The notes beneath the pieces were generated by a model. The model did no database searches, was not told the DNA's origin, and worked only from the letters and a program-made list of their open reading frames with translations. Of a stretch of 64,000 bases of DNA, positions 8,865 through 16,934 are shown one piece after another. The stretch comes from Selenomonadales bacterium (GTDB taxonomy: Bacteria > Bacillota > Clostridia > Christensenellales > QALW01): NCBI GenBank assembly GCA_003150515.1, contig QALW01000021.1, positions 86,059 to 150,058 of the forward strand. The letters are read 5' to 3'. Numbering within the stretch: the first letter of the stretch is position 1; every line of letters starts with the position of its first letter. Made by a program: the position numbers and the translations under genes.

Positions 8865-10043
8865 CTAAAATTCGGCTATTGTTTCAGCCAGTATTTTAAT
8901 TCCCTTTTCAATCCGTTCAAAGGAAGAATTGGAGAAATTAAGACGCATAGTATTCAGGCCGTCCCCCTCGGCAAAGAAATGCGAACCGGGAATAAAGGCC
9001 ACATCCCTTTGAGTGGATTTTTGCAGCACGTCCAGAGTATTAATATCCTCCCTCAATTCAGCCCATATGAACAATCCGCCGCTGGGACGCGTATATTTAA
9101 CATTGCTGGGGAAATACTGTTTAATCATCTCCTGCATCTTATTCATACGTTCAGAATGTATTTTATTAGATTTTGCAAGCTGCTCAGGCATATATCCCAA
9201 GCGCAGAAACTTATCTATAATCGCCTGAGAAAGCGAATTGGTATGCACATCCGTTGCCTGTTTGCCTATTATCATCTTCCGCAATAAGGTCGGAGCCGCC
9301 ACGGCCGCGCCTACGCGCAGGCCCGGAGAAATAACCTTGGAAAAGCTGGTAACATATATAACTCTTCCGACCGTATCCATAGATTTAATGCTGGGCACAG
9401 CCTCTCCCTCATATCTTAACAGGCCGTAGGGATCGTCCTCTATAATTACAGCGTTGTATTTTTCGGCCAGCTCCAGATATTTTCTGCGTCTCTCAAGAGA
9501 GGCAGTCCGCCCCGTAGGATTTTGGAAATTAGGAATGGTATATATGAGCTTGGGCGAATATATTTTCAGCTTCTCCTCCAATTCGTCCAGAAGCATTCCC
9601 TCCTCGTCCATATTGACCGAATGCACCTCGGCCTCATAAGTGGCCATAATCTGAAGAGCGGCAAGATAGGTAGGCCGCTCCACCAGCACCCTGTCCCCTT
9701 TATTCAGGAAAGCCTTGCAGGCAAGATCCAGCCCCTGCTGCCCGCCTGAAATTATAAACAGATCTTCCGGAGAGCAATTGACTTTCGCCGCATCTTTCAC
9801 AAATTGAGCCGCGCTTTGACGCAGAGGAGCGTAGGCTTCGGTTGCGCCGTATTGCAGTATGCCCGTAGGATCGTCTTTTAAAACCTGCGAAGCTATCTCT
9901 CTTATTTGCTCGGCAGGAAGCGCGTCCGCCGCCGGCATGCCTCCCGCAAAGGAAATTACTTCGGGCCGGGCAAGAAGCTTAAAAATATCCCTTATCGCAT
10001 TGCCTGTCATATTTTTTATTCTGTCTGAAAAAGCGTATTCCAT
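8865..10043 (-). CDS. PLP-dependent aminotransferase, 2-aminoadipate/MocR-like fold type I
   Basis: A 392-residue fold type I aminotransferase without the GntR domain of MocR regulators. Visible are the substrate loop SFAGGMPAADALP, the GATEAYAPLR segment, NFQNPTGR, and the PLP lysine K236 in SFSKVISPGLRVG. This resembles LysN/2-aminoadipate and aromatic or branched-chain aminotransferases of the PLP-dependent aspartate family; the exact amino donor is not readable. GGAGG eight bases before the start. Last gene on the minus strand after lrp-aminotransferase-trmL, with a 63-base gap from trmL. Confidence 0.9.
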   Translation of the reverse strand: MEYAFSDRIKNMTGNAIRDIFKLLARPEVISFAGGMPAADALPAEQIREIASQVLKDDPTGILQYGATEAYAPLRQSAAQFVKDAAKVNCSPEDLFIISGGQQGLDLACKAFLNKGDRVLVERPTYLAALQIMATYEAEVHSVNMDEEGMLLDELEEKLKIYSPKLIYTIPNFQNPTGRTASLERRRKYLELAEKYNAVIIEDDPYGLLRYEGEAVPSIKSMDTVGRVIYVTSFSKVISPGLRVGAAVAAPTLLRKMIIGKQATDVHTNSLSQAIIDKFLRLGYMPEQLAKSNKIHSERMNKMQEMIKQYFPSNVKYTRPSGGLFIWAELREDINTLDVLQKSTQRDVAFIPGSHFFAEGDGLNTMRLNFSNSSFERIEKGIKILAETIAEF

Positions 10044-10106
10044 TTTAACATCCTCCGTAAAATTTATTTAAATAAAGATAGAGCCCGCCAGCCTGCAAAG
10101 AGCGCT

Positions 10107-10589
10107 TTAAGGCCGGCTTAGCTTGCCGTACGCCTTAAGCCCCTCAAAATTTTGCTGACGCAGCGCCTCATAGAGCACAATGGCCACAGAATTGGAAAGA
10201 TTTAAAGAACGAGCCTCGTCAATCATAGGTATTCTTATGCAGCAGTCCAGATTATCCATCAGCAATTCTTCAGGCAGGCCCTTGGTTTCCTTGCCGAAAA
10301 CCAAAAAATCATCCTTATTATATTCCGGCTGAGTATAAAGCCGTCCTCCCTTAGTGGTAGCATAGAAAAAACGTCCCTGAGGATATCTCCCATACAGCTC
10401 CGCAAGAGAGGAATAATAATGCAAATCAAGCATATGCCAGTAATCCAGGCCCGAACGCTTAAGATATTTATCATCAGTAGAAAAGCCCAGCTTGCCCACT
10501 AAATGCAAAGACACGCCCGTTACCGCGCAGGTACGGGATATATTGCCGGTATTCTGAGGAATTTCCGGCTCCACTAAAACTATATTCAT
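10107..10589 (-). CDS. trmL: tRNA (cytidine(34)-2'-O)-methyltransferase TrmL
   Basis: A 160-residue SPOUT methyltransferase. The start NIVLVEPEIPQNTGNISRTC, the middle FGKETKGLP and the C-terminal RIPMIDEARSLNLSNSVAIVLYEALRQ form the trefoil-knot SAM site of the YibK/TrmL group, which methylates the wobble base of tRNA-Leu. Length matches the family. Its start overlaps the stop of the upstream aminotransferase by four bases, so the two are translationally coupled. Confidence 0.95.
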   Translation of the reverse strand: MNIVLVEPEIPQNTGNISRTCAVTGVSLHLVGKLGFSTDDKYLKRSGLDYWHMLDLHYYSSLAELYGRYPQGRFFYATTKGGRLYTQPEYNKDDFLVFGKETKGLPEELLMDNLDCCIRIPMIDEARSLNLSNSVAIVLYEALRQQNFEGLKAYGKLSRP

Positions 10590-11791
10590 ATAGCCTGCTC
10601 CTCTGAGGCTTTTAAATGAGATACAAAGCTTTCTATTCTTTTCATGGCTTCTTTAATATTATCCAAAGAAGCGGCATAGGAGCAGCGCACATAACCCTCT
10701 CCACTCTCGCCAAAGGCGCTCCCGGGCACAACGGCAACATGCTTTTCCCTCAGAAGCCGTTCGCAGAATATATCGCTGCTTAAGCCCGTGCTTTTAATAC
10801 ATGGAAATACATAAAAAGCCCCCATAGGTTCAAAGCATTTCAATCCCATTTTATTAAAAGCATTGAATATATATCTTCTGCGCATATCATATGACGCGCG
10901 CATCTTGGCAATATCCTCATAATTGTTGTCTATATTATAACGCATAGCCTCGCAAGCGGCGGCCTGGCTCATTGTGGACGCGCACATAATAGTATACTGA
11001 TGAATTTTATATACTGCGTTCATAATTGACGGAGTAGTGCAGACAAAGCCTATCCTCCACCCCGTCATAGCGAAAGATTTTGAAAACCCGTTTATAACGA
11101 TAGTGCGCTCTTTCATACCGTCAATAGAAGCTATGGACGAATGTTCTCCCGAATATGTAAGCTCGGAATAAATTTCATCCGAAATAACCATTATATCCGC
11201 TTCCTTAATTATAGGAGCTATAGCTTCAAGATTTTCCTTAAGCATAACTGCGCCGGTAGGGTTGTTAGGATAGGGCAGAATCAAAGCCTTGGTTTTGGGC
11301 GTTATAGCTTTTTGAAGCTGTTCGGGAGTTATTCTGAAATTATGCTCGGCAAAAGTGGGCAGGGCAACAGGCACGCCGTGCACCAAACGAACATTGGGCA
11401 TATAGGAAACATAGCTGGGATCCGGAATGATAACCTCATCCCCCGGATTAATCAAAGCGCGCAGGGATAAATCTATTGCTTCGCTTGCTCCTACTGTTAC
11501 CAATATTTCATGCTCGGGGGCATAATTTAATTTAAAACGGTCCTGCATATACCGGGAAATTTCCCGGCGCAGTTCTATTGTGCCGGCATTAGAGCTATAG
11601 GAAGTTTCGCCGTCCTTAATGGATTGTATAGCCGCCGAACGAATATGCCAGGGCGTTATGAAATCAGGCTCCCCTATTCCCAGGGATATAGCTTCTTTCA
11701 TCTCGCTGACTATATCAAAAAATTTTCTTATAGGCGAAAACGGAATATCGGACACGTTATCCGCTATTCTGTTTTTTTCAGTATCGCTCAT
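10586..11791 (-). CDS. Class I/II pyridoxal phosphate aminotransferase (aspartate aminotransferase-like)
   Basis: A 401-residue aminotransferase with GEPDF near the N-terminus, the LPYPNNPTGAVM loop, SDEIYSEL, PLP lysine K238 in GFSKSFAMTGWRIGF and an Arg near the C-terminus in VRCSYAAS for the substrate carboxylate. It belongs to the group that contains PatA and AspC-like enzymes; the substrate is not certain. It starts inside the stop of the Lrp regulator (ATGA), so an Lrp-controlled amino acid operon lrp-aminotransferase-trmL is likely. Confidence 0.92.
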   Translation of the reverse strand: MSDTEKNRIADNVSDIPFSPIRKFFDIVSEMKEAISLGIGEPDFITPWHIRSAAIQSIKDGETSYSSNAGTIELRREISRYMQDRFKLNYAPEHEILVTVGASEAIDLSLRALINPGDEVIIPDPSYVSYMPNVRLVHGVPVALPTFAEHNFRITPEQLQKAITPKTKALILPYPNNPTGAVMLKENLEAIAPIIKEADIMVISDEIYSELTYSGEHSSIASIDGMKERTIVINGFSKSFAMTGWRIGFVCTTPSIMNAVYKIHQYTIMCASTMSQAAACEAMRYNIDNNYEDIAKMRASYDMRRRYIFNAFNKMGLKCFEPMGAFYVFPCIKSTGLSSDIFCERLLREKHVAVVPGSAFGESGEGYVRCSYAASLDNIKEAMKRIESFVSHLKASEEQAI

Positions 11792-12279
11792 GGAGACACC
11801 GCCAATCTTTTATCGCCGTCCTTATTAATAAATATCCGGCCGTTGTCCTTATAGCGTTTAAGAATAAAATGAGTAGAGCAGCTTAAAACATTGTCCAGCA
11901 TAGAAAGCTTTTCTGATACAAAAGCCGATACTTCTTTAATGTTTCGTCCCTGCACAATCACCATAAGGTCGTATGAGCCTGACATAAGATAACAAGACTG
12001 AACTTCGTCAAAGGAATATATGAGTTCGGCTATTGAATCAAAGCCCTGATTGCGCTGAGGAGTTACTTTCACTTCAATAAGCGCGTGCACTGAATCATCC
12101 TCTATACGTTCAGGATTAACAACCGCGCTATAGCCTATTATAATCCCGTCCTTTTCCAGTTCGGCAATTCTCTGCTCAACATTCTCCTTTTCCATCCCCA
12201 GCATAACTGCTATCTCGTCATGAGAAAGGCGCGCGTCCATGGATAATATTTCAAGAAGCCGCATATCTGAATCACTCAT
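11788..12279 (-). CDS. Lrp/AsnC family transcriptional regulator
   Basis: A 163-residue feast/famine regulator: N-terminal helix-turn-helix (LLEILSMDARLSHDEIAVML, then ENVEQRIAELEKDGII) followed by the RAM ligand-binding domain (about 70-145, with SGSYDLMVIVQGR). Typical length. Start preceded by CGGAGG. It leads the operon with the aminotransferase and trmL, and probably controls it and itself in response to an amino acid. Confidence 0.94.
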   Translation of the reverse strand: MSDSDMRLLEILSMDARLSHDEIAVMLGMEKENVEQRIAELEKDGIIIGYSAVVNPERIEDDSVHALIEVKVTPQRNQGFDSIAELIYSFDEVQSCYLMSGSYDLMVIVQGRNIKEVSAFVSEKLSMLDNVLSCSTHFILKRYKDNGRIFINKDGDKRLAVSP

Positions 12280-12416
12280 AAGCTTACCTCCGCGTTAATT
12301 ATTCTTACGGCGGTTTTAATCCGCCGAAAAATCTGCATATTCATAAAAACCAAGCTGATATTTATAAATTAAAAAATCCAAAATTACAGCCGCTATTTGC
12401 CAGGCTGATTTTATAC

Positions 12417-12476
12417 ATTTTAGCACCATAAAATTATGTTGTCAATGACAGCGTGAAACGCTGGCATTGACAACAT
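12417..12476 (-). promoter_or_regulatory. Promoter of the lrp operon with overlapping palindrome
   Basis: On the minus strand TTGACA (12440-12445) and TAAAAT (12417-12422) are 17 bases apart. The -35 box lies inside a 12-base-pair inverted repeat, ATGTTGTCAATG (12436-12447) and its complement at 12465-12476, which encloses a 6-base-pair inner hairpin CAGCGT/ACGCTG. It may be an autoregulatory operator; alternatively it is part of the adjacent palindrome block. The roughly 130-base leader also carries a GGCGG/CCGCC hairpin near 12310-12327 without a U-run. Confidence 0.7.
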
Positions 12477-12477
12477 C

Positions 12478-12590
12478 CCGGCAGCGTTAAGCCCGGGGCG
12501 GCGTTTGCGGCCGAAGGCCGCGGGCCGGGCTTAGCCCGGCCCAGGCAGGCATGAGCCTGCCAAACGCCGCCCCGGGCTTAACGCTGCCGG
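12478..12590. repeat. Cloverleaf-shaped palindromic repeat A1
   Basis: An outer perfect 29-base-pair stem (12478-12506 with 12562-12590) encloses three perfect hairpins placed end to end: GCGGCC-GAA-GGCCGC (12507-12521), a 9-base-pair GGGCCGGGC stem with loop TTA (12522-12542), and GGCAGGC-ATGA-GCCTGCC (12544-12561). Only one base is unpaired at the junction. It would fold as a four-way cloverleaf in RNA or as a branched cruciform in DNA. Very GC-rich; no protein is supported here. Confidence 0.9.
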
Positions 12591-12599
12591 AATATGTTA

Positions 12600-12728
12600 G
12601 GGGCGGGGCAGATTTTCGGCGCCCCGAAGGGCGCCGAAAATCAAGCGTCTCCCATCCTGGCGGATAGCTTACTTTCCGCCAGGATGGGAGACGCTTGGCC
12701 CGGCCGCAGGCCGGGCCTGCCCCGCCCC
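12600..12728. repeat. Cloverleaf-shaped palindromic repeat A2
   Basis: An outer 12-base-pair stem GGGGCGGGGCAG (12600-12611 with 12717-12728) encloses three hairpins with no unpaired bases between them: 13 base pairs with loop CGAA (12612-12641), 23 perfect base pairs (12642-12664 with 12675-12697), and GCCCGGCC-GCA-GGCCGGGC (12698-12716). Same architecture as A1, nine bases away, but with different sequences in nearly all stems. It begins 44 bases after the thrS stop codon. Confidence 0.9.
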
Positions 12729-12772
12729 ATTTACCCAAGCCTTCCTTAAAGCGATAAAAATTTCTTGAGCAA

Positions 12773-14707
12773 TTATTTCTCTTTAGCGGCTATTTCTCTA
12801 AGCAATAACCGCTCAAATTCATCTATGGCCATACAGCCCATATCCCCGTTTTTCCTGGAACGCACCGAACACTCCTGTTCCTGAGCTTCCTTGTCTCCAA
12901 TTACAAGCATATAAGGAACTTTATCAAGCTGCGCCTCTCTTATTTTAAAGCCAATTTTCTCATTGCGGTTATCATATTCCACTCTGATGCCCAGGCTTTT
13001 GAATCTTTGCTCCAATTGGCGGCAATAATCATCCACGCGCTCAGTAATATTCATAATCTTCACTTGAGTAGGCGCCAGCCAGGTGGGCATAGCTCCCGCA
13101 TATTTTTCAATAAGCAGCGCCAGCGTACGTTCATAGCAGCCTATAGATGTTCTATGAATTACATAAGGATACTTTTTCTGACCGTCCGCGTCTATATAAG
13201 TCATACCAAAGCGCTCGGCAAGCTGAAAATCTATTTGAATTGTGATCAGCGTATCCTCCTTGCCGTGAACGTTCTTTATCTGTATATCCAATTTGGGGCC
13301 ATAAAATGCCGCTTCGCCAGAAGCTTCGGTATAATCAATGTTTAAATCATTCAAAATTTCGCGCATGCGTCCTTGAACGTTTTCCCATTCTTCAGGAGTG
13401 CCGATATATTTATCCCTGTCATTTTCATCCCATTTGGAAAATCTGTAGGTTACATCCTCGTCCAGTCCCAATGTTGTAAGCATAAACCGAGCCAGTTCCA
13501 CGCAACCTGCAAATTCCTCCTCAAGCTGTTCGGGAGTGCAGGCCAGATGTCCCTCGGAAATGGTAAATTGACGCACGCGTATCAAACCGTGCATTTCTCC
13601 GCTTGATTCATTTCTGAAGAGCGTTGAAGTTTCATTCAACCGCATTGGCAAATCCCGATAGCTGCGCTGCTTAGCTAAATAAGCCTGGAATTGGAACGGG
13701 CAGGTCATAGGGCGAAGCGCAAACACTTCCTCGTCCTCCTCGTTAGGATCCCCCATAATAAACATGCCGTCTCTATAATGGTCCCAGTGCCCTGAGATTT
13801 TATAGAGGTCGCTCTTAGCCATAAAGGGAGTTTTGGTTAAAAGATAGCCTCTCTTTTCCTCTTCATCTTCAACAAAGCGCTGAAGAAGCTGAATAACGCG
13901 CGCGCCTTTAGGAAGCAATATAGGCAGACCCTGGCCTATATAATCAGACGTAGTAAAATACCCCAGCTGGCGGCCTAAAATATTATGGTCCCTCTTTTTA
14001 GCCTCCTCAAGATTTTTAAGATGCTCCTCCAATTCCTGCTTTTTATCAAAAGCGGTTGCGTATATGCGCGTAAGCATCTTATTTTTTTCATTCCCGCGCC
14101 AATACGCTCCGGCAATGCTTATAAGCTTATAATGCTTAACCGCTCCCGTATTTTTCATATGCGGCCCAGCGCATAAATCGGTGAATTCGCCCTGACGATA
14201 AAAGGAGATTTCCTCGCCTTCAGGCAGATCGTTTATCAATTCGCATTTATAGGGCTGATCTTTCATAATTTCAAGCGCCTCGGCCTTAGATAAAACAAAT
14301 CTTTCAAGCGGAAGCGCTTCCTTAATTATACGCCCCATTTCCTCTTCAATTTTAGGCAAAGCCTCCATGCCTATAGGCTGGCTGAAATCAAAATCGTAAT
14401 AGAAGCCGTTTTGTATAGAAGGCCCTATAGCCAGCTTGCAGTCCGGATACAGCCTCAAAACCGCCTGAGCCATAATATGGCTGGCAGTATGCCGCAGCAC
14501 TCTCAAATATTCCTGCTCGTTTTTCTTGGTTATAATTTCCAGAGAACAATCGCAGTTAATAACTGTTTGAAGCGCCTTTAATTCTCCGTCTATCTTAACT
14601 GCAACCGCATTCGCGGCCAGCCCCTCGCTGATGCTTAACGCCACCTCCTGCCCCGTCACAGGGCCGTTATATTCCTTAACGCTGTTATCGGGAAGCATAA
14701 TTTTCAT
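12773..14707 (-). CDS. thrS: Threonyl-tRNA synthetase
   Basis: A 644-residue class II synthetase of normal length. An N-terminal TGS domain (1-62), an editing-type second additional domain with the HTASHIMAQAV and HMKNTGAVKHY zinc motifs, a catalytic core with motif 2 (FRNESSGEMHGLIRVRQF) and motif 3 (HRTSIGCYERTLALLIEKYAG), and a C-terminal anticodon-binding domain can all be read. Ribosome binding site AAGGAG. Expression is controlled by the T-box leader immediately upstream. The 3' side is occupied by cloverleaf repeats A2 and A1. Confidence 0.98.
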   Translation of the reverse strand: MKIMLPDNSVKEYNGPVTGQEVALSISEGLAANAVAVKIDGELKALQTVINCDCSLEIITKKNEQEYLRVLRHTASHIMAQAVLRLYPDCKLAIGPSIQNGFYYDFDFSQPIGMEALPKIEEEMGRIIKEALPLERFVLSKAEALEIMKDQPYKCELINDLPEGEEISFYRQGEFTDLCAGPHMKNTGAVKHYKLISIAGAYWRGNEKNKMLTRIYATAFDKKQELEEHLKNLEEAKKRDHNILGRQLGYFTTSDYIGQGLPILLPKGARVIQLLQRFVEDEEEKRGYLLTKTPFMAKSDLYKISGHWDHYRDGMFIMGDPNEEDEEVFALRPMTCPFQFQAYLAKQRSYRDLPMRLNETSTLFRNESSGEMHGLIRVRQFTISEGHLACTPEQLEEEFAGCVELARFMLTTLGLDEDVTYRFSKWDENDRDKYIGTPEEWENVQGRMREILNDLNIDYTEASGEAAFYGPKLDIQIKNVHGKEDTLITIQIDFQLAERFGMTYIDADGQKKYPYVIHRTSIGCYERTLALLIEKYAGAMPTWLAPTQVKIMNITERVDDYCRQLEQRFKSLGIRVEYDNRNEKIGFKIREAQLDKVPYMLVIGDKEAQEQECSVRSRKNGDMGCMAIDEFERLLLREIAAKEK

Positions 14708-14734
14708 AAATGCAGCACTCCTTTTTATAAAATA

Positions 14735-14974
14735 AAAAAAGCCTTTGCCCTAAGGGACAAAAGCTCCGCTTTCGTGGTTCCACCCAAATTACTTCTCTTA
14801 AGCGCTTAACGCGCGCTAAACGTTTCAATCCTAAGGCGGTATTCGCCGTTCTGCTTCATATCCCGCTTTCAGCTCAAACGGAACTCTCTGAAATGAAGGT
14901 TAAAAAACGGTTACTAAACTTAATCATCTTGAATGCTTATATTTTAATTATAATATTAAAACATTGTTTGTCAA
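14735..14974 (-). promoter_or_regulatory. T-box riboswitch and promoter of thrS
   Basis: On the minus strand TTGACA (14969-14974) and TATAAT (14947-14952), 16 bases apart, start a leader of about 200 bases. It contains the T-box consensus GGGTGGAACCACG (14773-14785), which forms the antiterminator with uncharged tRNA. It is followed by a terminator stem GCTTTTGTCCC/GGGCAAAGGC and a T-run (14735-14764). In the stem I region the sequence GAATACCGCC offers ACC, a threonine codon, as the probable specifier, fitting thrS. Confidence 0.92.
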
Positions 14975-14985
14975 GCGAATTTTCC

Positions 14986-15768
14986 TCAGGACGGCTCCAG
15001 CACCTTTATTTTTTCTCCAAAGAGATACAGCACAGCCTCTATAAAAGGATCGTCGGTATTAATCGTGCCGCAGAGAATTATGGAATTGGGCGCCGTCTCT
15101 ATCAGAGTATTCAATATGACGTCATTTTGTGTAGCTTCTTTGGGCAATCCGCTTTTTATCCATTCTATAGGCCGCATTTCCTCATCGTAAAGCTTCAGTC
15201 CGCTTTCCTCGCCCGAAAGATAAATCATATCCGCGCTCTTCTTTTCCAGACATAATGAATTGGAGTATTCTTTAATCAAATCAAGAAAATCAAAATATTC
15301 CCGCTCAAGGATAATATCCTGAGCTATAATATCCACGCGCCGTTCAAGCTCCTTTTTCAAATCTCTCATTCTGAAACGAAAGAAGCCGTCCAAATTAACC
15401 CGGCCGCCCGCTATAAGCTCGCTCAGCGCCTTCAGGCTGGGCTGCAAATCATACTGCGCCTTAATCCTGCCCGTGCGCGCCAAAAAACGCTCCAAATCCT
15501 CATTAAGCATAAGCTTGAGCCATCGGGAACAATAAACGGACAAATATCTTTTAGCTATATCCTCGCAAAGCACTCCGCAGACCAATTCAGGCATCTGAAC
15601 ATACGCTCCGTTTTTATCCTGCATATTTATAAAAAGAAAGCTGCGGTCCGCCTCGCGGTATTCTTCAAATTGAATGCGCTCATCTAAATAATTAAGCGCT
15701 AGAGTGTCTTTCAGCTTATCCAGGGCGCTTTCCCAGGGCTTGCAGACCGAAAACCAAATTTCAGACAT
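14986..15768 (-). CDS. ytxC: Putative sporulation protein YtxC
   Basis: A 260-residue protein matching the YtxC family, with the conserved middle LDGFFRFRMRDLKKELE and a C-terminal hydrophobic segment ending in LCGTINTDDPFIEAVLYLFGEKIKVLEP. The B. subtilis homologue is about 280 residues. In Clostridia and Bacilli ytxC commonly lies next to thrS, as here. The molecular role is not known; involvement in sporulation rests on its distribution. It ends inside the thrS promoter region, so the two units are close but separately promoted. Confidence 0.82.
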   Translation of the reverse strand: MSEIWFSVCKPWESALDKLKDTLALNYLDERIQFEEYREADRSFLFINMQDKNGAYVQMPELVCGVLCEDIAKRYLSVYCSRWLKLMLNEDLERFLARTGRIKAQYDLQPSLKALSELIAGGRVNLDGFFRFRMRDLKKELERRVDIIAQDIILEREYFDFLDLIKEYSNSLCLEKKSADMIYLSGEESGLKLYDEEMRPIEWIKSGLPKEATQNDVILNTLIETAPNSIILCGTINTDDPFIEAVLYLFGEKIKVLEPS

Positions 15769-15836
15769 AAATTCACCTCAATATCTCGACTTATTATGCC
15801 CCTCTTATTTTCTTTTGATATTGAGAATATTTGGAA

Positions 15837-16934
15837 TTATGTGTACATGTAATAATTGCACTGTATATTTCCGTTAAAAATCCGCCGTTTTTTGGACGAG
15901 CGCCGGCCAAACAGCCGTTCAAATTCTCCGTCGGGCGTTATAACGCCTAAATCAAGCCTGTCAAGCAGCGGACGTATACTGCGCGACATATCCTTATAGA
16001 TTGCTCTTGCACAGTTAACATCAGCAATTCTCTGTCCGTAGGGCGGATTGGTAACAAGCACGCCTTCTCCTCCATTAAAATCTATTACAGGCCGCTCTAA
16101 AAAGCGTATTGCGTTTAAAACGCCCGCCCGCTGCGCATGAAAACGCGCTGTTTCAACCATTTTGCCGTCTATATCCGAAGCAACTATTAATCCTTTTTCT
16201 ATTTTTCTTATATCTGCGCGGGCGCGCTCGCGCTCCTGAATCCATGCCTGCCCGCTAAATCCCATCCAATTTTCGCATTCAAATCTCCTGTTTAAGCCGG
16301 GCGCTATATTAAAGGCCTTGAGCGCGCCCTCGATGGCTATCGTGCCCGAACCGCAAAAGGGCTCGTATAGAGGCCCGCAATTATAGCCTATTATTTCAAG
16401 CAGAGCCGCGGCTGTAGTTTCCCGCAGAGGCGCAGGCGCGTTTTTTATTCTGTATCCCCTTTTATGCAGCCCCGCGCCGCAGGCATCCAGCGCTATTACC
16501 GCATTATCATTTTGAATGCTCACAAAGACCGAATAGCTTTCCGCGTCCTCTGGAAAAACATTTTGACGATATTTATTCTGAAGCTTTTTAATAATTCCCT
16601 TCTTAACTATGCTTTGAACGTCCGGAACGCTCATAAGCCGCGAACGCGAGCAGGCCGCAGAAATATTTATGCGCCCTCTTTTGGATATTATTTCAGACCA
16701 GGGCGCGGAATAAACCAATTCAAATAAAGCGTCAAAGCTGTCCGCGCGCCCGCTTATTATATGGCGGTAGATTCTATCCGCGCTTCTCATGCCTATGCAG
16801 GCCCGCGCCAGAAGGTTTTCCTCTCCCGAAAAGAACACCCTGTTCTCCCGTACTGACGCCGTTATGCCCAGATTCCTTAATTCCCGCGCCGCTATTCCCT
16901 CCAGAGCGAACGCGGCCGAAGCGAAATACTCCAT
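15837..16934 (-). CDS. THUMP domain class I SAM-dependent RNA methyltransferase (RlmL/YpsC family)
   Basis: A 365-residue enzyme with an N-terminal ferredoxin-like plus THUMP RNA-binding region (about 1-155), then a Rossmann methyltransferase: LYEPFCGSGTIAIEGALKA (motif I), IVASDIDGKMVETA, and NPPYGQRI near 294-298 (catalytic motif IV of N2-guanine methyltransferases). Likely methylates 23S rRNA, like B. subtilis YpsC/E. coli RlmL-N. The ribosome binding site is weak. The upstream membrane protein frame overlaps its first 161 bases. Confidence 0.92.
   Translation of the reverse strand: MEYFASAAFALEGIAARELRNLGITASVRENRVFFSGEENLLARACIGMRSADRIYRHIISGRADSFDALFELVYSAPWSEIISKRGRINISAACSRSRLMSVPDVQSIVKKGIIKKLQNKYRQNVFPEDAESYSVFVSIQNDNAVIALDACGAGLHKRGYRIKNAPAPLRETTAAALLEIIGYNCGPLYEPFCGSGTIAIEGALKAFNIAPGLNRRFECENWMGFSGQAWIQERERARADIRKIEKGLIVASDIDGKMVETARFHAQRAGVLNAIRFLERPVIDFNGGEGVLVTNPPYGQRIADVNCARAIYKDMSRSIRPLLDRLDLGVITPDGEFERLFGRRSSKKRRIFNGNIQCNYYMYT

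Noticed and set aside
12487..12738. An 83-codon open frame across the palindromic block
   Set aside because: Lacks a ribosome binding site, is made of palindrome sequence rich in Pro/Arg/Gly, and is better explained by the cloverleaf repeats.
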